Shown here piece after piece: positions 27,927 through 36,157 of a stretch of 64,000 bases of DNA (position 1 is its first letter; each line of letters begins with the position of its first letter). A program made the translations under genes and the position numbers. Below the pieces are notes generated by a model that worked only from the letters and a program-made list of their open reading frames with translations, made no database searches and was not told where the DNA came from. Source of the DNA: Acidovorax sp. 107 (lineage in GTDB: Bacteria > Pseudomonadota > Gammaproteobacteria > Burkholderiales > Burkholderiaceae_C); the NCBI RefSeq assembly GCF_003058055.1, contig NZ_QBTZ01000001.1, positions 4,851,001 to 4,915,000 of the forward strand. Reading direction: 5' to 3'.

Positions 27927-29573
27927 ATGACCTCCATCTTTGACCAGCACCTGCCCCGCAACGAAGCCAACTTTGCCGCCCTGTCGCCCCTGTCGTTCAT
28001 CGAACGCACGGCCGAGGTCTACCCTGACCGCCTGGCCATCGTGCACGGTGATTTGCGCCAGACCTGGGCCCAGACCTACGCACGCTGCCGCCAGCTGGCC
28101 AGCGCGCTGACCCAGGCCGGCATCGGCAAGAACGACACCGTGGCCGTGATGCTGCCCAACACGCCCCCGATGGTGGAGGCGCACTTTGGCGTGCCCATGG
28201 CAGGCGCCGTGCTCAACACCCTCAACACCCGGCTGGACCCCGAGGCCATCGCCTTCATGCTGGACCACGGCGAGGCCAAGGCCGTGATCGTGGACCCGGA
28301 GTTCAGCGGCACCATGGCCAAGGCACTGGCCCTGCGCACCGCCACCACGCCCTTGCGCGTGGTCGAGGTGCAGGACGCCCTCTACGGCCCCGCCGTGCAA
28401 AGCCTGGGCGGCACCGACTACGAAGCCTTTGTGGCCAGCGGCGATGCGGCCTTTGCCTGGAGCCTGCCCGCCGACGAGTGGGACGCGATTGCGCTCAACT
28501 ACACCAGCGGCACCACCGGCAACCCCAAGGGCGTGGTCTACCACCACCGGGGCGCCGCCACCAACGCCATCAGCAACGTGCTGGAGTGGGACATGCCCAA
28601 GCACGCGGTGTACCTGTGGACGCTGCCCATGTTCCACTGCAACGGCTGGTGCTTTCCGTGGACCATTGCGGCGCGCGCGGGTGTCAACGTGTGCCTGCGC
28701 CGAGTGGACGCACAGGCCATCTTCGACGCCATCCGCCACCACGGTGTCACGCACTACTGCGGCGCACCCATCGTGCACGGGCTGCTGGTGAATGCGCCCG
28801 AGGCCATGAAGGCGGGCGTTCCTGCAGGCGTCAAGGCCATGGTGGCGGGCGCCGCGCCACCGGCGTCGATGATCGAAGGCATGGAAAAGATGGGGTTCGA
28901 TTTGACCCATGTGTACGGCCTGACCGAGGTGTACGGCCCGGCCACCGTGTGCGCCAAACACGAGGCCTGGGATGCCCTGGACATTGGCGAGCGCGCCCGC
29001 CTCAATGCCCGCCAGGGCGTGCGCTACCACCTGGAGCGCGACGTGCGCGTGCTGGACCCCGAGACCATGCAGCCCGTGCCGCAGGACGGCGAAACCATGG
29101 GCGAGATCATGTTCAAGGGCAACATCGCCATGAAGGGCTACCTCAAGAACCCCAAGGCCACCGACGAGGCCTTTGCGGGCGGCTGGTTCCACAGCGGCGA
29201 CCTGGCCGTGCAGTACCCCGACGGCTACATCAAGATCAAGGACCGCAGCAAGGACATCATCATCTCGGGCGGCGAGAACATCTCGTCCATCGAGGTGGAA
29301 GACGTGCTTTACCGCCACCCTGACGTGTTGGCCGCCGCCGTGGTGGCCAAGCCCGACCCCAAGTGGGGCGAGACGCCCTGCGCGTTTGTGGAACTGAAGG
29401 CCGGTGCACAGACCACGCCCGAAGACATCGTGGCGCACTGCAAGAAGCACCTGGCGGGGTTCAAGGTGCCGCGCGCCGTGGTTTTTGGCGAGCTGCCCAA
29501 GACCAGCACCGGAAAGATCCAGAAGTTCGAGCTGCGCAAGCAGGCCGGGTCGGCAGCAGCCATCAACGTCTGA
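27927..29573 (+). CDS. Acyl-CoA synthetase (AMP-forming, medium/long-chain type)
   Basis: This enzyme adenylates a carboxylic acid and transfers it to CoA. It is 548 residues. The P-loop signature is TSGTTGNPKGVVYHHRGA. The later core motifs are HVYGLTEVYGPATVCAKHE, GWFHSGDLAVQYPDGYIKIK and DRSKDIIISGGENISSIEVE. The catalytic Lys is in STGKIQKFELRK. The text resembles the FadD-like group that includes medium-chain and methylmercaptopropionate (DmdB-type) ligases, so the exact acid is uncertain. The start at 27927 gives the family N-terminus MTSIFDQHLPRNEANFAALS. It appears to be transcribed alone. The downstream 331-base gap holds a large palindrome and a dispersed repeat. Confidence 0.92.
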   Translation: MTSIFDQHLPRNEANFAALSPLSFIERTAEVYPDRLAIVHGDLRQTWAQTYARCRQLASALTQAGIGKNDTVAVMLPNTPPMVEAHFGVPMAGAVLNTLNTRLDPEAIAFMLDHGEAKAVIVDPEFSGTMAKALALRTATTPLRVVEVQDALYGPAVQSLGGTDYEAFVASGDAAFAWSLPADEWDAIALNYTSGTTGNPKGVVYHHRGAATNAISNVLEWDMPKHAVYLWTLPMFHCNGWCFPWTIAARAGVNVCLRRVDAQAIFDAIRHHGVTHYCGAPIVHGLLVNAPEAMKAGVPAGVKAMVAGAAPPASMIEGMEKMGFDLTHVYGLTEVYGPATVCAKHEAWDALDIGERARLNARQGVRYHLERDVRVLDPETMQPVPQDGETMGEIMFKGNIAMKGYLKNPKATDEAFAGGWFHSGDLAVQYPDGYIKIKDRSKDIIISGGENISSIEVEDVLYRHPDVLAAAVVAKPDPKWGETPCAFVELKAGAQTTPEDIVAHCKKHLAGFKVPRAVVFGELPKTSTGKIQKFELRKQAGSAAAINV

Positions 29574-29584
29574 GAGGGCAATAG

Positions 29585-29745
29585 GGATCCTCTGCACAAA
29601 TCACCGCGCCGTGCGCATCTGCGGACTCGGGCGGCCTGCCGCGTTGCAAATGCTCGCAATAGCTAAGGCTATTGCTGCGCTTTGCGCCTTGCAGCCCATC
29701 CCGATCCGCAGCGCGCACTTACCGCTCGATTCGTGCAGAGGAACC
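29585..29745. repeat. 161-bp imperfect palindromic element
   Basis: The two halves pair along almost the whole length. The outer arms CCTCTGCACAAATC (29589-29602) and GATTCGTGCAGAGG (29728-29741) have one mismatch. Inner blocks such as GTGCGC..CTGCGGA pair with TCCGCAG.GCGCAC. The centre is GCAATAGC-TAAG-GCTATTGC (29656-29675). It resembles ERIC-type or MITE-type palindromes. No open frame or transposase is inside it, and no clear target duplication flanks it. It fills most of the gap after the acyl-CoA synthetase gene. Confidence 0.75.
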
Positions 29746-29786
29746 CTGGCGCCTTGCAGGGTAGGGCCGCGCGCGGTGGTTTATCA

Positions 29787-29840
29787 ATATGCTATCCAAT
29801 TGATAGCTGGTGGCGCATATTCCACTAGCGCATCCGCCGC
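29787..29840. repeat. Dispersed intergenic repeat, inverted orientation
   Basis: ATGCTATCCAATTGATAGCT and GCGCATATTCCACTAGCGCA read as the reverse complement of the copy at 17149 (ATGCGCTAGTGCAATAT...GATAGC). It lies immediately after the 161-bp palindrome and about 65 bases from the end of the AraC gene. Confidence 0.6.
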
Positions 29841-29904
29841 TTTTGGCTTGAAAACCGGGGCCAGGGGCTCCTGGGTGCCCCTGCGGCGCTGCCAGGGCTG
29901 CGTG

Positions 29905-30798
29905 TCAGCGCCCTTCGTCCACCGCCTCGCGCCAGTCCCGCGCTGACATCCCCAGCTTTTGCGCAAACACGCGCGACAGCGCTGAGGGGTTGGCATAGCC
30001 CAGTTCGTGGGCGATGGACTTGAGCGACCGGCCCGCGCGCAGGTGGGCCTGTGCCAGCGTCAGCCGCCAGTGCGCGAGGTAGTCGGCTGGCGTGTCCCCC
30101 ACCACGGCCTTGAAGCGTGCGGCAAACGCGCTGCGCGACATGCCCGCCTGCTGCGCCATCTGCGCCAGGCTCCATGGGTCGCCGGGCGTCTCGTGCAGGG
30201 CCGTGAGGGCGCGCGAGAGTTGCGGGTCGGCCAGGCCCGTCAGCAAGCCAGGGGGCATCTGCGCCTGCTGCGGGTGGTCCAGCAGCCAGCGCAGCAGCTG
30301 CAGCAGCACCACTTCAAATAAACGGTCGGCCAGCACGCGGTGGCCGCAGCGCAGGCGGTCGGTTTCGGCAAACAGCAAGTCCAGCGACTGCTGCAGCCCG
30401 TCCACCGCGCCCAGCGGCAGCACCACCAGCGGGGGCAGGGCGCGCGCCAGCGGGTGGCTGGCGCCGCCATCAAAGTCCAGCGCAGCGCAGGTGAAGTCCG
30501 AACCCTCGGTGGGCGCGTTGTGAAAGAAGTGCTCCAGCGGCCGGGCATAGAACAGCAGGCTGGGCTCGCACACCTGAAGCCGCTCGGGCGGGCCCGCCTG
30601 GGGCTGGTGCGTGACCACCATCTCGCCCCGGCGCAGCACATGTAAAAAGCCCCGGCCCGGCGCCGCCGCAAAGTGCGTCACGCCACACAGCGGCCCGTGG
30701 TGGAACAGGTGCGCCCGCACCCGAAACCGCTCCAGCAGCGGCGACAACCGGTCGAGCGGGGTGGAGGCCTGCGCGGGTGTAGGAACGCTTGGCGGCAT
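29905..30798 (-). CDS. AraC-family transcriptional regulator
   Basis: This is a 297-residue regulator with an N-terminal cupin-like sensor domain of the AraC type that includes HHGPLCGVTHFAAAPGRGFL and FLHVLRRGEMVV. The C-terminal double helix-turn-helix contains WSLAQMAQQAGMSRSAFAAR and AHELGYANPSALSRVFAQKL. The start at 30798 begins the aligned region; the frame stays open 31 codons further, through the promoter region. It diverges from an AhpD-like gene, a common pairing for this regulator group. Two TGGTAC direct repeats in the shared gap could be its binding sites. Confidence 0.9.
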   Translation of the reverse strand: MPPSVPTPAQASTPLDRLSPLLERFRVRAHLFHHGPLCGVTHFAAAPGRGFLHVLRRGEMVVTHQPQAGPPERLQVCEPSLLFYARPLEHFFHNAPTEGSDFTCAALDFDGGASHPLARALPPLVVLPLGAVDGLQQSLDLLFAETDRLRCGHRVLADRLFEVVLLQLLRWLLDHPQQAQMPPGLLTGLADPQLSRALTALHETPGDPWSLAQMAQQAGMSRSAFAARFKAVVGDTPADYLAHWRLTLAQAHLRAGRSLKSIAHELGYANPSALSRVFAQKLGMSARDWREAVDEGR

Positions 30799-30812
30799 GG
30801 TTTTGGATGATT

Positions 30813-30848
30813 TGGTACGAATTGTGGATTTTATGTGCCTAATGGTAC
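30813..30848. promoter_or_regulatory. Direct repeats, possible AraC operator
   Basis: TGGTAC occurs at 30813-30818 and 30843-30848 in the same orientation, 30 bases apart (close to three helical turns). It lies between the divergent AraC and AhpD-like genes. AraC proteins usually bind direct repeats. Confidence 0.4.
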
Positions 30849-30929
30849 TCGATGGCGCCGGACACTGCAGGGGTGCCGAGAACAGGCACAAGTTCTCACC
30901 AACCCTTCATGACCTTCAAGGAACACACC

Positions 30930-31496
30930 ATGTCCGCTACTTCTTCCTCCGTCGCCCGTGTCCCCCTCGTCGACCGCAACGCCGCCACGGGCACTGTGCG
31001 CGCCGTGCTCGACCAGGTCCACGGAGCCTTTGGCGCCACACCCAACATGTTCCGTGCCGTGGCCAATTCGCCCGCCGCGCTGCAAAGCATGTGGGGGGCG
31101 TTTGGCGCGCTGGGCGGCGGCGTGATCGGCGCCGCCCTGGGCGAGCAGATCGCCGTGGCCGTGGCCAACCGCAATGCCTGCGACTACTGCCTGGCCGCCC
31201 ACACCGCACTGGGCCGCAAGGCGGGTGTGAGTGGCGAGGCGCTGGCCGCCGCGCAGTCGGGCGAGTCGGCCGACCCGCGCACGGCGGCCGTGCTGCGCTT
31301 TGTGCTGCAACTGGTCAACGAACGCGGCCAGGTCGATGCGGCCGATGTGCAGGCCCTGCGTGACCAGGGCGTGAACGACGAGCAGATCGTCGAGATCGTG
31401 GCCCACGTGGCGCTCAACCTTTTCACCAACTACGTGAACGTGGCGCTGGCCGTGCCGGTGGACTTCCCCGGCGTCAAGCTGCGCCCGGCGCGCTGA
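30930..31496 (+). CDS. Carboxymuconolactone decarboxylase family / AhpD-like protein
   Basis: This is a 188-residue all-helical protein of the CMD/AhpD family. It carries the redox-type motif NACDYCLAAHTALGRKAG, that is C-x2-C-x3-H, which in AhpD supports alkylhydroperoxidase activity. The start at 30930 follows AAGGAACACACC; the frame is open 26 codons upstream without family text. It diverges from an AraC regulator and is followed, after 219 bases, by an FMN-dependent PPOX-type protein. A role in electrophile or peroxide detoxification is likely, but the natural substrate is unknown. Confidence 0.88.
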   Translation: MSATSSSVARVPLVDRNAATGTVRAVLDQVHGAFGATPNMFRAVANSPAALQSMWGAFGALGGGVIGAALGEQIAVAVANRNACDYCLAAHTALGRKAGVSGEALAAAQSGESADPRTAAVLRFVLQLVNERGQVDAADVQALRDQGVNDEQIVEIVAHVALNLFTNYVNVALAVPVDFPGVKLRPAR

Positions 31497-31715
31497 ACGA
31501 TGGGGCGGTGCGTATCTGGCCCGTAGGCTGGATGCCCACCTCCCCAACGGATGCCGTCGCGGGCTTTGGGGCAGGGCTTGGGGCGCATCCATGGCGACGA
31601 TGCCGATGCGTGCGTTTTCTGCACGCATCACCGGCTGCAAAGTCGTTTGTCAGCCCGGCAGGCCTGCTGCACCATGGCCGCTCCCTTGCCACCCCACCCG
31701 AAGGAAGCCGCCCCC

Positions 31716-32345
31716 ATGACCCCCGCCCACGACGCGCACGCCATCGACACCCTGCCACGTCTGGAGGCCCTGCTGGGCCCGCTGAGCGATGCGTCCGTCT
31801 ACAAAGAACTGCCCTATGTGCACCCCGCTTACCGCGCCATGATCGCGACGTCGCCCTTCGCCGTGTTGGCCACCACCGGCCCCGGCGGGCTGGACGCCTC
31901 GCCGCGCGGCGACCCGGCCGGCTTTGTGCAACTGCTGGACGACAAGACCCTGCTGCTGCCCGAGCGCCGTGGCAACAACCGCGCCGACAGCCTGCGCAAC
32001 ATTGTGGCCGACCCGCGCGTGGCGCTGCTGTTCCTCATCCCCGGCGTGGGTGAGACGCTGCGCGTCAATGGCCACGCGCGCATCAGCGTCGCGCCCGACC
32101 TGCTGGCGCGGTTTGTGGTCAATGGCCAGCCCCCCAAATGTGTGATCGTGGTCGATGTGCAGGCGGTGTACTTCCAGTGCGCCCGCGCCATTCAGCGCTC
32201 GCGCCTGTGGGATGCCGTGCCGCCTGGCACCGCGCGCCCCGTGCCCACTCCGGGCGCCATTCTGGCGTCCATCACGCAGGGCGAGTTTGACGGTGTGACC
32301 TACGACCGCGAGCTGCCAGCGCGCCAGCAGGCCACGCTGTATTGA
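31716..32345 (+). CDS. Pyridoxamine 5'-phosphate oxidase-like FMN flavoprotein
   Basis: This is a 209-residue split-barrel flavoprotein of the PPOX superfamily (MSMEG_1061-like group). Family positions include TSPFAVLATTGPGGLDASPR, PERRGNNRADSLRNIVADPR and VALLFLIPGVGETLRVNG. Such proteins bind FMN and reduce small molecules; the substrate here is unknown. The start at 31716 has AAGGAAG upstream. The frame is open back to 31551 and a Met at 31674 is possible, but the added residues (several Cys and His) do not look like the family. The 219-base gap before it shows no other gene. Confidence 0.85.
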   Translation: MTPAHDAHAIDTLPRLEALLGPLSDASVYKELPYVHPAYRAMIATSPFAVLATTGPGGLDASPRGDPAGFVQLLDDKTLLLPERRGNNRADSLRNIVADPRVALLFLIPGVGETLRVNGHARISVAPDLLARFVVNGQPPKCVIVVDVQAVYFQCARAIQRSRLWDAVPPGTARPVPTPGAILASITQGEFDGVTYDRELPARQQATLY

Positions 32346-32528
32346 ACGGGCCCTGCGATCCGCCGCCACAGCGCTGCCCCCGCCGCCAGCGCACACAATG
32401 GCGGCTGGGTGCGCAGGGCTTGCGCTTCATGGGCTCAGCGGCCGAACACGCAGATGCTTAAGGAGCGTGGGGCTCCGTGGGGCTTGAAGCCAGCCCCCGC
32501 GCATGTTCACACCAAGTGAGGGGGAGAC

Positions 32529-33284
32529 ATGGATTCCGTGCTGTTGATCGTGGCCCTGGGCGCAGTGGCCGCCGGGTTTGTGCAGGGGCTGTCGGGTTTT
32601 GGTTTTGGCATGGTCGCCATGTCGTTCTGGGCCTGGACGCTGGAACCCCGCCTGGCCGCGCTGCTGGCGGTGTGCGGCGCGCTCACCGGCCAGCTGGTGG
32701 CGGCGGCCACGGTACGTCGGGGGTTTGACCGGGTGCGCCTGCTGCCCTTTGTGCTGGGTGGCCTGGTGGGCATCCCCATCGGGGTGGCTGTGTTGCCCCG
32801 GCTGGACATGGACGCGTTCAAGGCCATCCTGGGCACGCTGCTGGTGTTGTGGTGCCCGGCGATGCTGATGGCCAAGCAGTTGCCCCGCATCACGCGCGGC
32901 GGGCGCGTGGCCGACGCGCTGGTGGGCATGGCGGGCGGCGTGATGGGCGGGCTGGGCGGCTTCACCGGCGTGCTGCCCACGCTGTGGTGCACCTTGCGTG
33001 GCCTGGACAAGGACGTGCAGCGCGCCGTCATCCAGAACTTCAACCTGGCCATGCTGCTGGTGACCTTCATCACCTACCTGGCCACCGGCCTGGTCACCCG
33101 CGAGGCGCTGCCACTGCTGGCCATCGTGGTGCCCGCCATGCTGGTGCCTGTGCTGCTGGGTGCGCGTCTGTACCACGGTATCAGCGATGTGCGGTTCCGG
33201 CAGATCGTGCTGGGCATGTTGACCTTGTCGGGCGTAGCGATGCTGGTGGCCAGTCTGCCCAAGGTGCTGGTGCGGCTGGCGTAG
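32529..33284 (+). CDS. TSUP-family transporter (TauE/SafE-like)
   Basis: This is a 251-residue inner membrane protein with about eight hydrophobic segments. The first repeat begins FVQGLSGFGFGMVAMSFWAW, and the second has GMAGGVMGGLGGFTGVLPTL. The paired GLSGFGFG/GGLGGFTG motifs are the TSUP signature. Members export or import sulfite, sulfoacetate or other organosulfur or organic anions. The substrate here is not evident from neighbours: a flavoprotein lies upstream and a diguanylate cyclase downstream. The start at 32529 follows GAGGGGGAGAC. Confidence 0.9.
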   Translation: MDSVLLIVALGAVAAGFVQGLSGFGFGMVAMSFWAWTLEPRLAALLAVCGALTGQLVAAATVRRGFDRVRLLPFVLGGLVGIPIGVAVLPRLDMDAFKAILGTLLVLWCPAMLMAKQLPRITRGGRVADALVGMAGGVMGGLGGFTGVLPTLWCTLRGLDKDVQRAVIQNFNLAMLLVTFITYLATGLVTREALPLLAIVVPAMLVPVLLGARLYHGISDVRFRQIVLGMLTLSGVAMLVASLPKVLVRLA

Positions 33285-33363
33285 GGTTCCATGTGCGTGG
33301 GCCGCCCCCGGTGGCCATCCTGTTGTCGACTTGCCGCACATGCCCCGCTACATTGCGAGGTGC

Positions 33364-35313
33364 ATGGAGCAAAAAGATGACACCACGCGGCCACCGGGCG
33401 CGAACGACCGTCTTGAGGCCGGGGCGCCGCGTCGCCGCTATCGCCTCGCCACGCCGCTGAGCCTGGCGATTGCGCTGGGCTGCATCGTTGCCGTGGCGGG
33501 CTTGTGGCTGGTCACGCTGCAGCGCGTGGCGTTCGAGCGCGAGCAGGCTGTGGCCTCGGCCATGCAGTCCAACGCCAACCTGGCGATTGCCTTCGAGCAG
33601 CAGGTGTTCCGCACCCTCAAGGCGGCCGAGCAGGTGGCCGCCTTTGTGCGCGAGCAATACCTGCAGCAGGGCACCGACATCGACCTGCGCGACTGGGTGG
33701 AGCGGGGGGTGGTCCGCGAGCCCATGTTCACCATCATCAGCGTAGTCAACGACCAGGGCGACATCGTCAGCAGCAGCCAGGAGACCGGGGCCGTCAACTA
33801 CAGCGACCGCGCCTTCTTCAAGGCACTGCGGGCCAGTGATCGCGATGACCTGTTTGTGAGCGAGCCCGTGCTGGGCCGTGTCTCGGGCCGGTGGCGCATT
33901 CCGATGGCGCTGCGCATCGTGAGCGAGGGGGGGCGCTTTGGCGGCGTGGTGGTGATGTCGGTGGACCCAACGAACTTCACCGACTTTTACCGCCAGGCCG
34001 ACCTGGGCGCGCAGGGGCTGCTGGAACTGGCGGGGCTGGACGGTGTGGTGCGCGGCCGTAAGGCGGGGGGCCAAACCAGCTTTGGCGCCGATGCACGGGG
34101 CCTGCCCTGGTTTCAGCACCGCACGCAGGATCCCGAAGGCGAACTGATCGATGACGCAGGCGCGGTGGACGGTGTGCCGCGCATCCTCAGCTACCGCAGC
34201 ATGGCGGGCTACCCGTTGATGGTGACGGTGGGTTCGGCCTCCGACGAGGTGCTGGCGCCGGTGATGCAGCGGCGCGTTGACTACCTGGTTCTGGCTGCGG
34301 CTGCCAGCGTGGCGCTGCTGTGTTTTGGCGCGCTGCTCATCATGGTGCTGGCGCGTCAGCGGGCCGTGGCCGATGCCCTGGAGTCCAGCGAAGGCTTGTT
34401 CCGCGCCACCTTCCACCAGGCAGCCACCGGCATTGCCCATATCACGCCGGAGGGCCGCATCCTGCGTGCCAACGACAAGTTCTGCCGCATGCTGGGCTAT
34501 TCGCTGGAGGAGCTGCGCCAGCGCGACCTGTTTGCACTGAGCGACGAGGGCGAGCGCGAAGCCCTGCGCCGTTTCCTCGCGCGACGGTTGGTGGCCCACT
34601 CGCCCGTGTTCTCACCCGAAATGGAAAAGGCCTACCGGCGCAAGGATGGCGGCCTGTTGTGGGTGTATGAAGCGCTGGGCCTCGTCAAAGACGCCCAGGG
34701 TCACCCGGACTTTCTGGTGGTGGTGACGCAGGACATCAGCGCGCGCAAGGAGCTGGAGATGCGCCTGTCGCACGACGCGCTGCACGACGCGCTCACGGGC
34801 TTGTCCAACCGCGTGATGTTCCACGACCGCCTGGCGCGGGTGCTTGAAACGGCCCGGCGCCACGGGCGGCACGCCGCCGTTCTCTATGTGGATCTGGACG
34901 GGTTCAAGTCCGTCAACGACCAGTGGGGCCATGCGGCAGGCGACCTGTTGCTGCAGCAGGTGGCCCGGCGGCTGGAAGACTGCGTGCGCGCCGAAGACAC
35001 GGTGGCGCGCCTGGGCGGGGACGAATTCGGCATCGTGCTGGCCACCATCGAGCGGGCAGACCACTGCGAGGTTGTGGCCAGCAAGGTGCTGTTGGCGATG
35101 GACCAGCCTTTTGTGCTGGAGGGGGCTGTTGCGCACATCTCGGCCAGTGTGGGTGCTGCGCTGTACCCACGCCATGGCGCCGATGCCGATGCACTGCTGG
35201 CCCAGGCCGATGCCGCGATGTATGCGGCCAAGCAGGCGGGCAAGAACCGGTTCAGCATCGACACCGCACTGAGCCCGCTGGCCGATGGGGGTGTCGCAGG
35301 TCCGTTGGGCTGA
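33364..35313 (+). CDS. Membrane diguanylate cyclase (dCache-PAS-GGDEF)
   Basis: This is a 649-residue predicted cyclic di-GMP synthase. A membrane segment (SLAIALGCIVAVAGLWLVTL) is followed by a periplasmic double-Cache sensor, with YSDRAFFKALRASDRDDLFV and GRWRIPMALRIVSEGGRFGG typical of that fold. A second membrane segment (LAAAASVALLCFGALLIMV), a PAS domain with TFHQAATGIAHITPEGRIL, and the GGDEF domain follow. The active motif GGDEF is at 551-555 and the inhibitory site RAED at 542-545, so both are intact. No EAL domain is present. The start at 33364 (GAGG three bases before) is the most likely; 33331 and 33340 are alternatives. Confidence 0.93.
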   Translation: MEQKDDTTRPPGANDRLEAGAPRRRYRLATPLSLAIALGCIVAVAGLWLVTLQRVAFEREQAVASAMQSNANLAIAFEQQVFRTLKAAEQVAAFVREQYLQQGTDIDLRDWVERGVVREPMFTIISVVNDQGDIVSSSQETGAVNYSDRAFFKALRASDRDDLFVSEPVLGRVSGRWRIPMALRIVSEGGRFGGVVVMSVDPTNFTDFYRQADLGAQGLLELAGLDGVVRGRKAGGQTSFGADARGLPWFQHRTQDPEGELIDDAGAVDGVPRILSYRSMAGYPLMVTVGSASDEVLAPVMQRRVDYLVLAAAASVALLCFGALLIMVLARQRAVADALESSEGLFRATFHQAATGIAHITPEGRILRANDKFCRMLGYSLEELRQRDLFALSDEGEREALRRFLARRLVAHSPVFSPEMEKAYRRKDGGLLWVYEALGLVKDAQGHPDFLVVVTQDISARKELEMRLSHDALHDALTGLSNRVMFHDRLARVLETARRHGRHAAVLYVDLDGFKSVNDQWGHAAGDLLLQQVARRLEDCVRAEDTVARLGGDEFGIVLATIERADHCEVVASKVLLAMDQPFVLEGAVAHISASVGAALYPRHGADADALLAQADAAMYAAKQAGKNRFSIDTALSPLADGGVAGPLG

Positions 35314-35340
35314 CAGGCGCCTGGTGGTGCTTTGCAGCTG

Positions 35341-35397
35341 ATGCTGGTGCTATTTAGTTGGGAGCTATCAGCGCTTTATTCATAAGCGCTAGCAGCC
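35341..35397. repeat. Dispersed intergenic repeat with hairpin and T-run
   Basis: AGCGCTT (35370-35376) pairs with AAGCGCT (35384-35390), followed by AGCAGCCTTTTT. It begins GATGCTGGTGCTATTTAG. Located after the diguanylate cyclase gene, it may also act as its terminator. Confidence 0.65.
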
Positions 35398-35459
35398 TTT
35401 TTCACTAAGATCACGACGTCGGGAGCGTAAAGCTGGGTGCGCGATGGCCCGGCCGCACA

Positions 35460-36098
35460 TCACAGCTCGCTGGCGTCCTTACCCTCGCTTTGCTTGATCA
35501 CCCACCGCACAGTGGCGCGCGGTGCGGGCACGCGCTGGGCGTACAGCTCCAGGCCCCCGCTGGTCCATGCGGCATAGGTGCCGCTGGGGTCGTTGGCGGC
35601 AGTCTCAGGCCCGTAGGTGCTGCGGCCAAACGCGAGCAGGGCGCCAAATGCGGCTGCACCGCCATCGGCCAGGTCACTGGCATCGGCGACGAATTCGACC
35701 CGCCGCAGCTCTCGCCCGCCGAAGAAGAAGGTTTGGGCACCGGACAACCCAGCGATCACCACAGGCTCCAGCCTCCAGAGGCCTGCCAGCCCGCCAGCCA
35801 GGCGCTGCGGGCGCGGCACGCGGGCCGCGCTGGGCACGGCTTCCCGCAAAGCGTCCGCGCCCATGCCCAGCTCCACGCCCGCTGGTAGCGGTTGCAGTGG
35901 GGCCGGGGTGGGCGAGGGGGACGGCGCGGCCATCGCCAGCGTAGCGGGCCACTGCGCGGGTGGTGGCGCAGTCTCACGCACCTGGGCCTGCGCGGGCGCT
36001 ACGCACAGGGCCCAGGCCAGCGTTGCGCCCTGGCAGCCGCGCCACAGGTGCCGGCGCGCGGCCATGGGTAGTGTCGGGATGAATCGGTAGAGGTTCAT
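35460..36098 (-). CDS. Uncharacterised exported protein
   Basis: I do not recognise a family. The protein has 212 residues with a probable signal peptide ending near CVAPAQAQ. A Pro/Ala-rich linker is at about 45-72. A globular domain follows with VELGMGADALREAVPSAARV, SGAQTFFFGGRELRRVEFVA and ending near RATVRWVIKQSEG. It is expected to be periplasmic. The start at 36098 gives the signal peptide. It lies 59 bases after the gamma-glutamyltransferase gene on the same strand and may be co-transcribed with it. Confidence 0.75.
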   Translation of the reverse strand: MNLYRFIPTLPMAARRHLWRGCQGATLAWALCVAPAQAQVRETAPPPAQWPATLAMAAPSPSPTPAPLQPLPAGVELGMGADALREAVPSAARVPRPQRLAGGLAGLWRLEPVVIAGLSGAQTFFFGGRELRRVEFVADASDLADGGAAAFGALLAFGRSTYGPETAANDPSGTYAAWTSGGLELYAQRVPAPRATVRWVIKQSEGKDASEL

Positions 36099-36157
36099 GG
36101 TGGGGATTTTCGCTGGCGCGCGTGCAGGCCAGCGTGCGAGCGTTGCAGCGCAGACGC

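Noticed and set aside
25980..29597. Long minus-strand frames opposite the diguanylate cyclase and acyl-CoA synthetase genes
   Set aside because: Compositional shadows with no recognisable domain, fully covered by known plus-strand genes.
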